NCBI GenBank assembly: GCA_016868485.1 | Contig: VGGT01000123.1 | Location: 1 to 6,183, forward strand | Origin: Bacteroidota bacterium | GTDB taxonomy: Bacteria > Bacteroidota > Bacteroidia > UBA7662 | Reading direction: 5' to 3' | DNA: 6,183 nt | Shown here: positions 1 through 6,182 of the stretch, piece after piece | Layout: each line of letters opens with the position of its first letter | Numbering within the stretch: position 1 is the first letter of the stretch | Made by a program: the position numbers and the translations under genes | Notes under the pieces: model-generated | The model's database searches: none | Seen by the model: the letters and a program-made list of their open reading frames with translations, nothing else | What the model was told of the DNA's origin: nothing

Positions 1-1
1 A

Positions 2-172
2 GGCGCAAGTGACGTGCAAGAAGCCGTTGTGACGGCGGTGGTGAATAAACGTGCTGGTGGCACGGGATTAATTTTGGGCAGGAAAGCTTTTCAAAAGCCA
101 ATGAAAGAGGGCGTTGCGCTGCTGAATGCGGTGCAAGACGTTTACCTCGATTCTGATATTAGCTTGGCTTAG
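2..172 (+). CDS. fbaB: Class I fructose-bisphosphate aldolase, C-terminal fragment
   Basis: This is the last 56 codons of an open frame that enters from the left edge and stops at TAG 170-172. The family cleaves fructose 1,6-bisphosphate to dihydroxyacetone phosphate and glyceraldehyde 3-phosphate through a Schiff-base lysine, in cytoplasmic glycolysis and gluconeogenesis. The fragment carries VNKRAGGTGLILGRKAF (fragment residues 14-30) and ends with NAVQDVYLDSDISLA. From memory, both segments align closely, with almost no gaps, to the C-terminus of E. coli FbaB (DhnA-type class I aldolase), and they do not resemble the C-terminus of class II aldolases. The Schiff-base lysine and most of the barrel lie outside the window. 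accD starts 9 bases after the stop, so the two genes are probably co-transcribed. I am sure of the family; the rest of the gene cannot be judged. Confidence 0.88.
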   Translation, partial: GASDVQEAVVTAVVNKRAGGTGLILGRKAFQKPMKEGVALLNAVQDVYLDSDISLA

Positions 173-181
173 TTTCGTTGA

Positions 182-1021
182 ATGGCCTGGTTTAGAAGAT
201 CCACCACTGGTGTAAGCAATCAGCCCAAACTGGAGGTTCCCGAAGGTTTGTGGCATAAGTGTCCGTCTTGTAAAGCTGCATTGCTCACGAGCGAACTAAA
301 AGACAACCAGTATGTCTGTTCTAAATGCAATTATCATCTTCGGATTGGTTCTAAAGAGTATTTTGAAATACTTTTTGATCGACAGAAATTCACGGAGCGC
401 GATTCGGATTTGGTATCGGCCGATCCCTTGGGCTTTGTGGATACCAAACCCTACCAGGATCGTGTGCAGGCGGCAAGGGCCAAAAGCGGCCTTAATGATG
501 CGATTCGAACCGCTGTTGGTACGGTTGAGGGGGTAGATTTGGTCGTAACTTGTATGGATTTTGATTTTATCGGAGGCTCGATGGGCTCGGTGATGGGTGA
601 AAAAATTGCACGAGCAGCCGATTATGCAGCCCAAACCAAGACCCCGCTGCTCATTATTTCCAAATCGGGAGGTGCGCGCATGATGGAGGCGGCCTTTTCT
701 CTGATGCAACTGGCCAAGACATCGGCCCGGTTGGCGTTGTTGGCCGATGCTGGTGTTCCCTATTTATCGCTCATGACCGATCCCACCACTGGTGGTGTCA
801 CCGCCTCTTTTGCCATGTTGGGCGATTTCAATCTAGCCGAGCCCGGGGCGTTAATCGGCTTTGCGGGACCACGGGTAATCAAAGAAACCATCGGTAAGGA
901 TCTCCCCAAGGGCTTCCAAACATCCGAATTCCTGCTCGAGCATGGATTTCTCGACCGAATCGTCGACCGCAAGGATCTTCGCAAGACCATTGCCCAGATT
1001 TTGAGACTTTTAAAGGATTAA
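182..1021 (+). CDS. accD: Acetyl-CoA carboxylase carboxyltransferase subunit beta
   Basis: AccD and AccA form the cytoplasmic carboxyltransferase that moves CO2 from biotinylated AccB to acetyl-CoA, giving malonyl-CoA for fatty acid synthesis. The 279-residue protein is near the usual length (E. coli about 304, with a longer tail). Its N-terminal zinc ribbon has Cys27, Cys30, Cys46 and Cys49 in C-x2-C-x15-C-x2-C spacing. The crotonase-like carboxyltransferase core follows, with FIGGSMGSVMGEK (129-141), SGGARMMEA (162-170) and DPTTGGVTAS (200-209); the glycine-rich turns form the oxyanion hole in this family. The ATG at 182 gives the typical start (MAWF followed by a basic stretch) and lies 9 bases after the fbaB stop, without a Shine-Dalgarno sequence. 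No accA is present here, so the partner subunit must be encoded elsewhere. Nothing in the protein looks damaged. Confidence 0.97.
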   Translation: MAWFRRSTTGVSNQPKLEVPEGLWHKCPSCKAALLTSELKDNQYVCSKCNYHLRIGSKEYFEILFDRQKFTERDSDLVSADPLGFVDTKPYQDRVQAARAKSGLNDAIRTAVGTVEGVDLVVTCMDFDFIGGSMGSVMGEKIARAADYAAQTKTPLLIISKSGGARMMEAAFSLMQLAKTSARLALLADAGVPYLSLMTDPTTGGVTASFAMLGDFNLAEPGALIGFAGPRVIKETIGKDLPKGFQTSEFLLEHGFLDRIVDRKDLRKTIAQILRLLKD

Positions 1022-1037
1022 TTGATACTTTTTTTCG

Positions 1038-1045
1038 TATATTTG
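1038..1045 (+). promoter_or_regulatory. Candidate Bacteroidetes -7 promoter box for rpsO
   Basis: TATATTTG fits the Bacteroidetes sigma-A -7 consensus TAnnTTTG exactly. It lies 50 bases before the rpsO ATG, so transcription would start near 1050 and give a leader of about 45 bases. The -33 element is weak: the nearest TTG (1022-1024) is only 13 bases upstream, shorter than the usual spacing of about 19-21. The call therefore rests on one element and its position in a non-coding gap. Confidence 0.5.
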
Positions 1046-1061
1046 CGGCCTTAAAGAATAT

Positions 1062-1076
1062 TCGTCCGTGTGACGA
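1062..1076 (+). promoter_or_regulatory. Small hairpin in the rpsO leader
   Basis: TCGTC (1062-1066) pairs perfectly with GACGA (1072-1076) around a 5-base loop CGTGT, ending 19 bases before the rpsO start codon. S15 represses its own translation through leader RNA structures in several bacterial groups, and those structures differ between phyla. That makes this a possible S15 site, but the stem is short and the link is inference. Confidence 0.3.
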
Positions 1077-1095
1077 TTGATTAATTATACCATAT

Positions 1096-1365
1096 ATGTA
1101 TTTAAATACCGCTGAAAAGCAAAAAATTTACGCCCAATATGGCTCAGGAGCTCAGGATACGGGTTCCGCAGAAAGCCAAATTGCTCAATATTCAGTGCGC
1201 ATCGCTCATTTGACCGAGCACCTAAAAAAGAATCGTAAAGACTATTCAACGCAGCAAGCGCTGATTAAAATGGTCGGCCGTAGGCGCGATCTATTGAATT
1301 ACTTGCACCGAATAGACATCATGCGCTACAGAAGCATCGTTGAAAAGTTGAATCTGCGTAAATAA
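1096..1365 (+). CDS. rpsO: 30S ribosomal protein S15
   Basis: S15 is a primary 16S rRNA-binding protein. It binds the central-domain three-way junction early in 30S assembly and contributes to an intersubunit bridge. The product has 89 residues, the same length as E. coli S15. Family hallmarks are DTGSAESQIA (residues 21-30), HLTEHLKKNRKDY (38-50), GRRRDLLNYL near the middle of the second half, and the closing RYRSIVEKLNLRK. The ATG at 1096 gives the usual Bacteroidetes beginning MYL and has only A/T-rich sequence before it. It follows accD by 74 bases with its own candidate promoter, and precedes pnp by 101 bases, so rpsO and pnp are probably transcribed together as in E. coli. The protein is intact and ordinary. 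Confidence 0.97.
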   Translation: MYLNTAEKQKIYAQYGSGAQDTGSAESQIAQYSVRIAHLTEHLKKNRKDYSTQQALIKMVGRRRDLLNYLHRIDIMRYRSIVEKLNLRK

Positions 1366-1466
1366 CAGCATCAGGGCTGTAGAATATTCTATTCATTTTT
1401 TGGGTCGCTATGGGAGGCATAGCGCCCCTGGCTGTAGGTCAGAGAACACTGAGAATTAATTTATTT
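1366..1466 (+). promoter_or_regulatory. rpsO-pnp intercistronic region with strong hairpin
   Basis: The main hairpin pairs CGCTATG (1406-1412) with CATAGCG (1418-1424) around the loop GGAGG. After one T-C mismatch the stem continues with GGG (1402-1404) against CCC (1426-1428). Upstream are a 5-bp stem ACAGC/GCTGT (1365-1369 with 1376-1380), a 12-base palindrome TAGAATATTCTA (1380-1391) and a T-rich run (1395-1401). CAGGGC (1372-1377) could also pair with GCCCCTG (1424-1430) with one bulged C, which competes with the other two stems. No T-run follows the main hairpin, so it is not a classical terminator. In E. coli the rpsO-pnp spacer carries an RNase III-cleaved hairpin used in pnp autoregulation; the same role here is inference. 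Confidence 0.55.
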
Positions 1467-3773
1467 ATGAAACCAAAACCGATCACACAAACCATCGACT
1501 TGGGCGATGGTCGCCAAATCACATTGGAAACAGGCCTGTTGGCCAAACAAGCTGATGGCGCAGTTGTCTTGAAAATGGGCGACACCATGTTACTCGCCAC
1601 CGTCGTTTCTGCCAAAGAGGCCAAAGAAGATGTTGATTTCATGCCGCTTACGGTAGATTATCAAGAAAAGTTCGCATCAACCGGAAAGATACCGGGCGGT
1701 TTCCTCAAACGAGAAGGCAGATTGTCGGATTATGAAATCTTAATCAGTCGACTCATCGACCGCGCATTAAGGCCAATGTTTCCGGAGGATTACCACGCCG
1801 ACACTCAAGTTCAGGTTACCCTCATTAGTGCGGATAAAGACATACAGCCCGATGCTTTAGCTGGGCTAGCTGCTTCTGCCGCACTGGCTGTTTCGGATGT
1901 TCCATTTAATGGCCCTATTTCTGAGGTTCGGGTTGCACGAATCAATGGTCATTTTATTGTCAACCCAAGCATCTCGCAGATGGCTCAAGCTGATATCGAT
2001 ATCATCGTGGCCGCGACCAAAGATAATGTTGTGATGGTAGAAGGTGAGGCAAAAGAGTGTTCAGAAGACGAATTAGCTGCCGCCATTCATTTTGCCCATG
2101 AAGCGATTAAGATCCAATGCCAAGCCCAACTCAATCTTCGTGCTGAAGTAGGTGTTTCTCCGCGAGCATACAGCCACGAGCGCAGCGATGCTGCACTCCA
2201 AGAGGCTATTGAGTCGTTTTGCTACGATAAAGTTTATGCTGTTGCGCGTTCTGGAGCGCCCAAGCAAGAACGTTCAGCGGGTTTCAAACAGGTTTTGCAA
2301 GATTTCATTGCATCCCGCCTAGAAGGAGAGACACCCGATTCTTTTTTGACCCGAAAATATTTCCATGATGTGGAGTATCGGGCCATGCGCAACATGATTC
2401 TCGATGAGGAGCGACGGCTTGACGGACGGAAATTGGATGTGGTTCGCCCCATTTGGTGCGAAGTAGGATATCTCCCTTCACCCCATGGTTCAGCCGTGTT
2501 TACAAGGGGCGAAACCCAATCGTTAACTTCAGTTACCTTGGGTTCGAAGGATGACGAGCAAATGTTGGATGGCGCTATGTTTGCCGGATACAACAGGTTC
2601 ATGCTTCATTACAACTTCCCGTCGTTTTCTACCGGCGAAACCCGTCCCAACCGTGGGCCTGGTCGTCGCGAAATTGGGCATGGCAACTTGGCCATGCGTT
2701 CCCTAAAGCAAGTTCTGCCTCCAGTTGAGGCTTGCCCATACACGATTCGAATTGTGAGCGACATCTTGGAGTCGAATGGCTCCTCTTCCATGGCCACTGT
2801 TTGCGCGGGATCGCTCGCGCTCATGGACGCTGGCGTACAAATTAGCGGGCCCGTTTCGGGCATTGCCATGGGCCTTATTACTGATGGAAGCCGATTCAAG
2901 GTGCTTTCTGACATTTTAGGTGATGAAGATCACTTGGGTGATATGGATTTCAAAGTAACAGGAACAGCAAAGGGAATAACGGCCTGCCAAATGGACATCA
3001 AAATTGATGGTTTGCCTGCTGCGGTTTTGTCGAAGGCCTTAGCACAGGCGGCCGAAGGAAGAGCGCACATTCTCAATGAAATGAACAAATCGCTTGCGGC
3101 ACCCCGCGAAGATTATCGTCCGCAAGTGCCCCGCATCACCCAGTTGAAGATCGACCGTGAGTTTATAGGCGCGGTGATTGGACCTGGAGGAAAGATAATT
3201 CAGGAAATTCAGCGAGAAACCAATTCCACCATCAGCATCGAGGAGGTGGGAGAATTCGGCATGGTACAAATCTACACAGCCGATAAGACAGGCATGGACG
3301 CAGCCGTGCGTCGGATCACAGGTATAGCGGCGAAGGCTGAAGTAGGAGCCATATACACCGGTAAGGTTCGTTCGATTATGCCATTTGGTGCTTTTGTCGA
3401 GTTTTTACCGGGTAAAGATGGACTTTTGCACATCAGCGAGATTCGCTGGGAGCGTCTAGAAACAATGGATGGCGTTTACAAAGAGGGCGATCAAATACAG
3501 GTAAAACTGGTGGAAGTTGATCCCAAAACGGGTAAGTTCCGCTTGTCTACGAAGGCTCTTCTGCCAAGGCCTGAAGGAATGCCAGAAACGTCAGAGCGCC
3601 CTCCCCGGCGCGATCGTGATGACCGTGGCGGAGATCGCAGAGATCGGGGTGACCGTGGCGAAAGAGGCGACCGGGGCGACCGCGGTGAAAGAGGCGACCG
3701 GGGCGACCGGAGCGACCGGAGCGATCGGAGCGATCGGGGCGATCGGAGCGATCGGAGCGATCGGAGCGAGTAA
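1467..3773 (+). CDS. pnp: Polynucleotide phosphorylase (PNPase)
   Basis: PNPase degrades RNA from the 3' end by phosphorolysis, releasing nucleoside diphosphates, and can run in reverse as a polymerase; it works as a cytoplasmic trimer. The 768 residues show the full domain order: RNase PH domain 1 (about 14-146), helical linker domain (about 150-240), RNase PH domain 2 (about 325-500) with NGSSSMATVCAGS (serines 439-441) and GDEDHLGDMD (Asp488 and Asp494, the expected metal/phosphate-site aspartates), KH domain (about 553-615) with GPGGKII at 572-578, and S1 domain (about 625-698). Residues 714-768 form an unusual RGD/RSD repeat tail. I chose ATG 1467 because homology begins at MKPKPITQTIDLGDGR. 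An in-frame ATG at 1410 would add 19 unrelated residues and lies inside a hairpin. Expression is probably coupled to rpsO and may be controlled by the structured spacer. Confidence 0.97.
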   Translation: MKPKPITQTIDLGDGRQITLETGLLAKQADGAVVLKMGDTMLLATVVSAKEAKEDVDFMPLTVDYQEKFASTGKIPGGFLKREGRLSDYEILISRLIDRALRPMFPEDYHADTQVQVTLISADKDIQPDALAGLAASAALAVSDVPFNGPISEVRVARINGHFIVNPSISQMAQADIDIIVAATKDNVVMVEGEAKECSEDELAAAIHFAHEAIKIQCQAQLNLRAEVGVSPRAYSHERSDAALQEAIESFCYDKVYAVARSGAPKQERSAGFKQVLQDFIASRLEGETPDSFLTRKYFHDVEYRAMRNMILDEERRLDGRKLDVVRPIWCEVGYLPSPHGSAVFTRGETQSLTSVTLGSKDDEQMLDGAMFAGYNRFMLHYNFPSFSTGETRPNRGPGRREIGHGNLAMRSLKQVLPPVEACPYTIRIVSDILESNGSSSMATVCAGSLALMDAGVQISGPVSGIAMGLITDGSRFKVLSDILGDEDHLGDMDFKVTGTAKGITACQMDIKIDGLPAAVLSKALAQAAEGRAHILNEMNKSLAAPREDYRPQVPRITQLKIDREFIGAVIGPGGKIIQEIQRETNSTISIEEVGEFGMVQIYTADKTGMDAAVRRITGIAAKAEVGAIYTGKVRSIMPFGAFVEFLPGKDGLLHISEIRWERLETMDGVYKEGDQIQVKLVEVDPKTGKFRLSTKALLPRPEGMPETSERPPRRDRDDRGGDRRDRGDRGERGDRGDRGERGDRGDRSDRSDRSDRGDRSDRSDRSE
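3606..3770 (+). repeat. Nine-base tandem repeat encoding the RGD/RSD tail of PNPase
   Basis: The last 55 codons of pnp are a degenerate tandem repeat. From 3696 to 3767 it is a nearly pure 9-base unit GAY-CGG-RGC (Asp-Arg-Ser/Gly). Upstream, a 23-base block starting GAAAGAGGCGACC occurs twice, at 3660-3682 and 3687-3709, with a 27-base period. The encoded tail contains 20 Arg, 16 Asp, 3 Glu, 10 Gly and 6 Ser, with no hydrophobic or aromatic residue, so it should be disordered and close to charge-neutral. Units of nine bases can be gained or lost by slippage without shifting the frame. Confidence 0.9.
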
Positions 3774-3777
3774 GGTG

Positions 3778-3810
3778 AACAAAAAGATCCCAGGCGATCG
3801 TTTTTTTGTT
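3778..3810 (+). terminator. Possible intrinsic terminator after pnp
   Basis: Five bases after the pnp stop, AACAAAAAGATC (3778-3789) faces GATCG plus seven T and GTT (3796-3810) across the 6-base loop CCAGGC. The GATC arms pair, and after a small internal bulge AACAAAAA pairs with TTTTTGTT. The T-run immediately after the arm fits an intrinsic terminator, but the GC core is only four base pairs, so termination may be partial. Confidence 0.42.
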
Positions 3811-3869
3811 GATTTTGGGACGCAATTCTGAAATCCTTTGTTTTTATGAGTTTTGCAAGCGTTTCTGAT

Positions 3870-3877
3870 TAATTTTG
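3870..3877 (+). promoter_or_regulatory. Candidate Bacteroidetes -7 promoter box for rpoD
   Basis: TAATTTTG matches TAnnTTTG exactly and lies 33 bases before the rpoD ATG, which predicts a leader of roughly 25 bases. A TTTG occurs at 3852-3855, but the 14-base spacing to the -7 box is shorter than the usual 19-21. If functional, the primary sigma factor would be transcribed from a promoter it recognises itself. Confidence 0.5.
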
Positions 3878-3910
3878 GTCGATTTTTCGTCAAGATATCA
3901 ACACTAGCCT

Positions 3911-4780
3911 ATGCGTCAGCTGAAGATCAGCAAGCAAATCACCAACCGGGAAAGCCAGTCACTGGAGAAGTATCTACAGGAAATTGGCAGGGTCGATTTG
4001 ATCAGCCCCGACGAAGAGGTTGAGTTGGCCAAGCTCATCAGGCAAGGAGATCAAAAAGCATTGGAGCGTTTGACCACGGCAAACCTGCGGTTTGTGGTAT
4101 CTGTAGCAAAACAATACCAAAACCAGGGCCTCACGCTGGGAGATTTGATTAATGAAGGAAACTTAGGACTTATTAAGGCGGCACAGCGTTTCGACGAAAC
4201 GAGGGGATTTAAATTTATTTCCTATGCTGTTTGGTGGATTCGGCAATCGATCCTTCAGGCCTTAGCCGAACAGTCACGAATCGTTCGACTCCCATTAAAT
4301 CAAGTCGGTACGCTCAATAAAATTGTAAAGGCTTTTTCCAAATTGGAACAAGAATTCGAGCGAGAGCCAACAGCTGAGGAGTTAGCCAATATTTTAGAGA
4401 TGACGGTGAGTGAGGTTGAAAACAGTCTGAAGGTATCGGGTCGACACATCTCTGTAGATGCACCCTTAGCTGATGGTGAGGATAGTTCGTTGCTCGACGT
4501 ATTGCGCGATGATGAGGCCGCAAAGCCAGATAACGCACTTATTGACGAATCATTAAGTAAGGAGGTCGAATATGCCCTGATGGTACTCACCTCGCGTGAG
4601 GCGGATGTGCTGAGGTATTTCTTTGGATTGGGGGGTCGACAACCGCTCACGCTGGAAGAGATTGGCACGAATTTAGGTTTAACCCGCGAGCGGGTGAGAC
4701 AGATTAAGGAAAAATCCATTCGACGCCTTCGTGCGACAACCAAGAGTCGAATTTTGAAGGCCTATCTCGGCGGCAACTAA
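3911..4780 (+). CDS. rpoD: Primary RNA polymerase sigma factor, sigma-70 family (Bacteroidetes sigma-A type)
   Basis: This sigma factor directs RNA polymerase to housekeeping promoters. The 289 residues start MRQLKISKQITNRESQSLE and go directly into region 1.2 (about 14-47), with no region 1.1, as is normal for the Bacteroidetes primary sigma. Region 2 follows: 2.1 with ANLRFVVSVAKQY (57-69), 2.2 with DLINEGNLGLIKAAQRFD (78-95, core-polymerase binding), and 2.3/2.4 with KFISYAVWWIRQSILQALAEQ (101-121, DNA melting and -10 region reading). Region 3 covers about 130-205, including EREPTAEELA. Region 4 ends in a helix-turn-helix, LTLEEIGTNLGLTRERVRQIK (246-266). ATG 3911 is the conserved family start and has no Shine-Dalgarno sequence. 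It follows pnp by 137 bases with a possible terminator and its own -7 box between, and faces prfC 43 bases downstream. Confidence 0.96.
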   Translation: MRQLKISKQITNRESQSLEKYLQEIGRVDLISPDEEVELAKLIRQGDQKALERLTTANLRFVVSVAKQYQNQGLTLGDLINEGNLGLIKAAQRFDETRGFKFISYAVWWIRQSILQALAEQSRIVRLPLNQVGTLNKIVKAFSKLEQEFEREPTAEELANILEMTVSEVENSLKVSGRHISVDAPLADGEDSSLLDVLRDDEAAKPDNALIDESLSKEVEYALMVLTSREADVLRYFFGLGGRQPLTLEEIGTNLGLTRERVRQIKEKSIRRLRATTKSRILKAYLGGN

Positions 4781-4823
4781 GGTTTACAGGCATTCGATTT
4801 TTGCCGTAGCGCTTGGATCTCGC

Positions 4824-6182
4824 CTATTCTTCACCTTCTTCTTCTTTCAGCATGACTTCTGCAGAAAAACGAAAGTTCAGTTTGGGGTAATCGGCAATGG
4901 CACGCTCCAACATCCAAAGACTGTCGGCTAGATAAACGGGTCGATCATCTTTGTCAAATGCCATCTGTTCGCGCTTGAAACGAAAAAAATCCTCTGCATC
5001 ACCGGGTTGTTCACTTTCAACCCAACAGGCTTTGAGGTAGGAGAGCGGACGAAAAGACACCTTCGCTCCGTATTCCTGAAGGAGTCTGAATTGAATGACA
5101 TCGAATTGCAGTTCGCCTACTGTGCCGATGATTTTGCGGTTGCCTGGTTGTTGGGTGAACAACTGGGCCACACCCTCATCGGTCAACTGCCTCAACCCCT
5201 TTTCAAACTGTTTGGCGCGAAAGGGATCCTGGTTCTCCACGGCGCGAAAAATCTCTGGTGAAAAGGCAGGGATGCCTTTGAAGAAAAAGCCGGCACCCTC
5301 AGTCAGCGAATCCCCAATCTTAAAATTACCCGTATCATAGAGCCCCACCACATCACCCGGCCATGCTTCCTCCACCAGATTTCGCTCGTTGGCTTGGAAC
5401 ATGACGGGTGTGCTAAACCTGAATTTTTTGCGCAGCCGAGGGTGGAAATAAAATTGATTTTTTTTGAATACACCGGAGCAGATTCTAAAGAAGGCGATCC
5501 GATCCCGGTGATTGGGATCGAGGTTGGCATGAATCTTAAAAACAAAGCCCGAAAGATTCTTATCCCCTGGTTGAACCGTTCCTTGGTTGGTGGTTCTTGA
5601 AACGGGGGCAGGGGCCAATTCCACGAATGTGTCGAGGAGTTCCTGTATGCCAAAATTATTGAGTGCACTGCCGAAGAATACAGGTGCTAGGTGACCCGCA
5701 CGGTATTCTTCTTTGGTAAACTCGGGTAAAACCGATGTCAGTTCGACCTCTTGACGTAAGGCTTCAGCCGCCCGACCCAAAATGGAATCGATGGCCGGGT
5801 CTTGAAGCGACTCAAACGAACGCACATCGTCGGATATACCTGTTTTATTGGGAGAAAATAGGTTTAATTCACTTCTGTGGAGGTTATATACGCCTCTAAA
5901 AGTAGCGCCTCCTGAAATGGGCCAGCTGAGCGGGCTTACCTGAATTTTCAGTTTTTGCTCGAGTTCATCCAGCAAATCGAAAGGGTCTTTGCCGTCGCGA
6001 TCCATTTTATTCACAAAAATCATGACCGGAATTTGGCGCATTCGGCAAACGGCCATTAGTTTATCGGTTTGTTCTTCCACTCCTCGGGCAACATCGACGA
6101 CCAAAATCACGGAGTCGACCGCAGTTAAGGTTCTGTAGGTATCCTCGGCGAAGTCTTTATGACCCGGTGTGTCGAGAATGTT
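4824..6182 (-). CDS. prfC: Peptide chain release factor 3, N-terminus beyond the window
   Basis: RF3 is a cytoplasmic translational GTPase that recycles RF1 and RF2 from the ribosome after peptide release. The frame stops at 4824-4826 and runs open off the right edge, giving 452 residues. By comparison with E. coli RF3 (529), about 84 N-terminal residues with the G1 P-loop and switch I are missing. Visible GTPase motifs are G3 DTPGHKDF (fragment residues 4-11), G4 NKMD (58-61) and G5-like SAL (172-174). RF3-specific stretches include AEDTYRTLTAVDS (12-24), FVFKIHANLDPNHRDRIAF (domain II) and GELQFDVIQFRL (domain III). The C-terminus ends in the acidic EEEGEE. A GTG at 6110 is internal to the G domain and is not the start. 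The gene converges on rpoD; its promoter is outside the window. No frameshift is seen. Confidence 0.95.
   Translation of the reverse strand, partial: NILDTPGHKDFAEDTYRTLTAVDSVILVVDVARGVEEQTDKLMAVCRMRQIPVMIFVNKMDRDGKDPFDLLDELEQKLKIQVSPLSWPISGGATFRGVYNLHRSELNLFSPNKTGISDDVRSFESLQDPAIDSILGRAAEALRQEVELTSVLPEFTKEEYRAGHLAPVFFGSALNNFGIQELLDTFVELAPAPVSRTTNQGTVQPGDKNLSGFVFKIHANLDPNHRDRIAFFRICSGVFKKNQFYFHPRLRKKFRFSTPVMFQANERNLVEEAWPGDVVGLYDTGNFKIGDSLTEGAGFFFKGIPAFSPEIFRAVENQDPFRAKQFEKGLRQLTDEGVAQLFTQQPGNRKIIGTVGELQFDVIQFRLLQEYGAKVSFRPLSYLKACWVESEQPGDAEDFFRFKREQMAFDKDDRPVYLADSLWMLERAIADYPKLNFRFSAEVMLKEEEGEE

Noticed and set aside
296..709. Minus-strand open frame of 137 codons inside accD
   Set aside because: It lies fully opposite a confidently identified gene, its product has no recognisable motif, and accD fits its family throughout.
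1022..1036. Seven-T run just after the accD stop as a terminator
   Set aside because: I found no GC-containing stem directly before the T-run, so an intrinsic terminator is not supported.
1098..1109. Twelve-base palindrome GTATTTAAATAC overlapping the rpsO start codon
   Set aside because: It is formed by the first codons of the conserved MYLNT start and is A/T-rich; chance plus coding constraint is enough without conservation data.
1410..1466. Upstream in-frame ATG that would extend PNPase by 19 residues
   Set aside because: The extension (GGIAPLAVGQRTLRINLF) is unlike PNPase N-termini, and its ATG is buried in the strong hairpin stem. Homology begins at the Met encoded at 1467.
2234..2602. 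Minus-strand open frame of 122 codons inside pnp
   Set aside because: It is opposite conserved PNPase sequence, its composition is Ser/Arg-rich as expected for an antisense reading, and it has no start context or motif.
3517..3831. Plus-strand open frame overlapping the end of pnp, with collagen-like GAIGAI repeats
   Set aside because: It is the +1 reading of the 9-base repeat; repeats divisible by three keep all frames open. There is no separate start region. The frame is mentioned only in the repeat finding.
4300..4743. Minus-strand open frame of 147 codons inside rpoD
   Set aside because: It is antisense to conserved sigma regions 3 and 4 and looks like a complement artefact with Ser/Arg-rich composition.
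4771..4823. Terminator between convergent rpoD and prfC
   Set aside because: CGGCAA (4771-4776) and TTGCCG (4801-4806) are complementary but separated by 24 bases, and GGCA/TGCC inside is only 4 bp. No convincing hairpin with a T-run is visible on either strand.
5500..5520. Perfect 7-bp inverted repeat CGATCCC/GGGATCG with a 7-base loop
   Set aside because: It lies within prfC codons for the conserved DPNHRDR motif of RF3, so protein constraint explains it, and no T-run follows.
5007..5600. Plus-strand open frames within the prfC region
   Set aside because: The minus strand encodes unbroken RF3 with recognisable domains; these frames are shadows without motifs.
6108..6110. GTG as a possible start of the release factor gene
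   Set aside because: The same frame continues upstream to the window edge and encodes the G3 motif DTPGHKDF and other conserved RF3 residues, so this codon is an internal valine.
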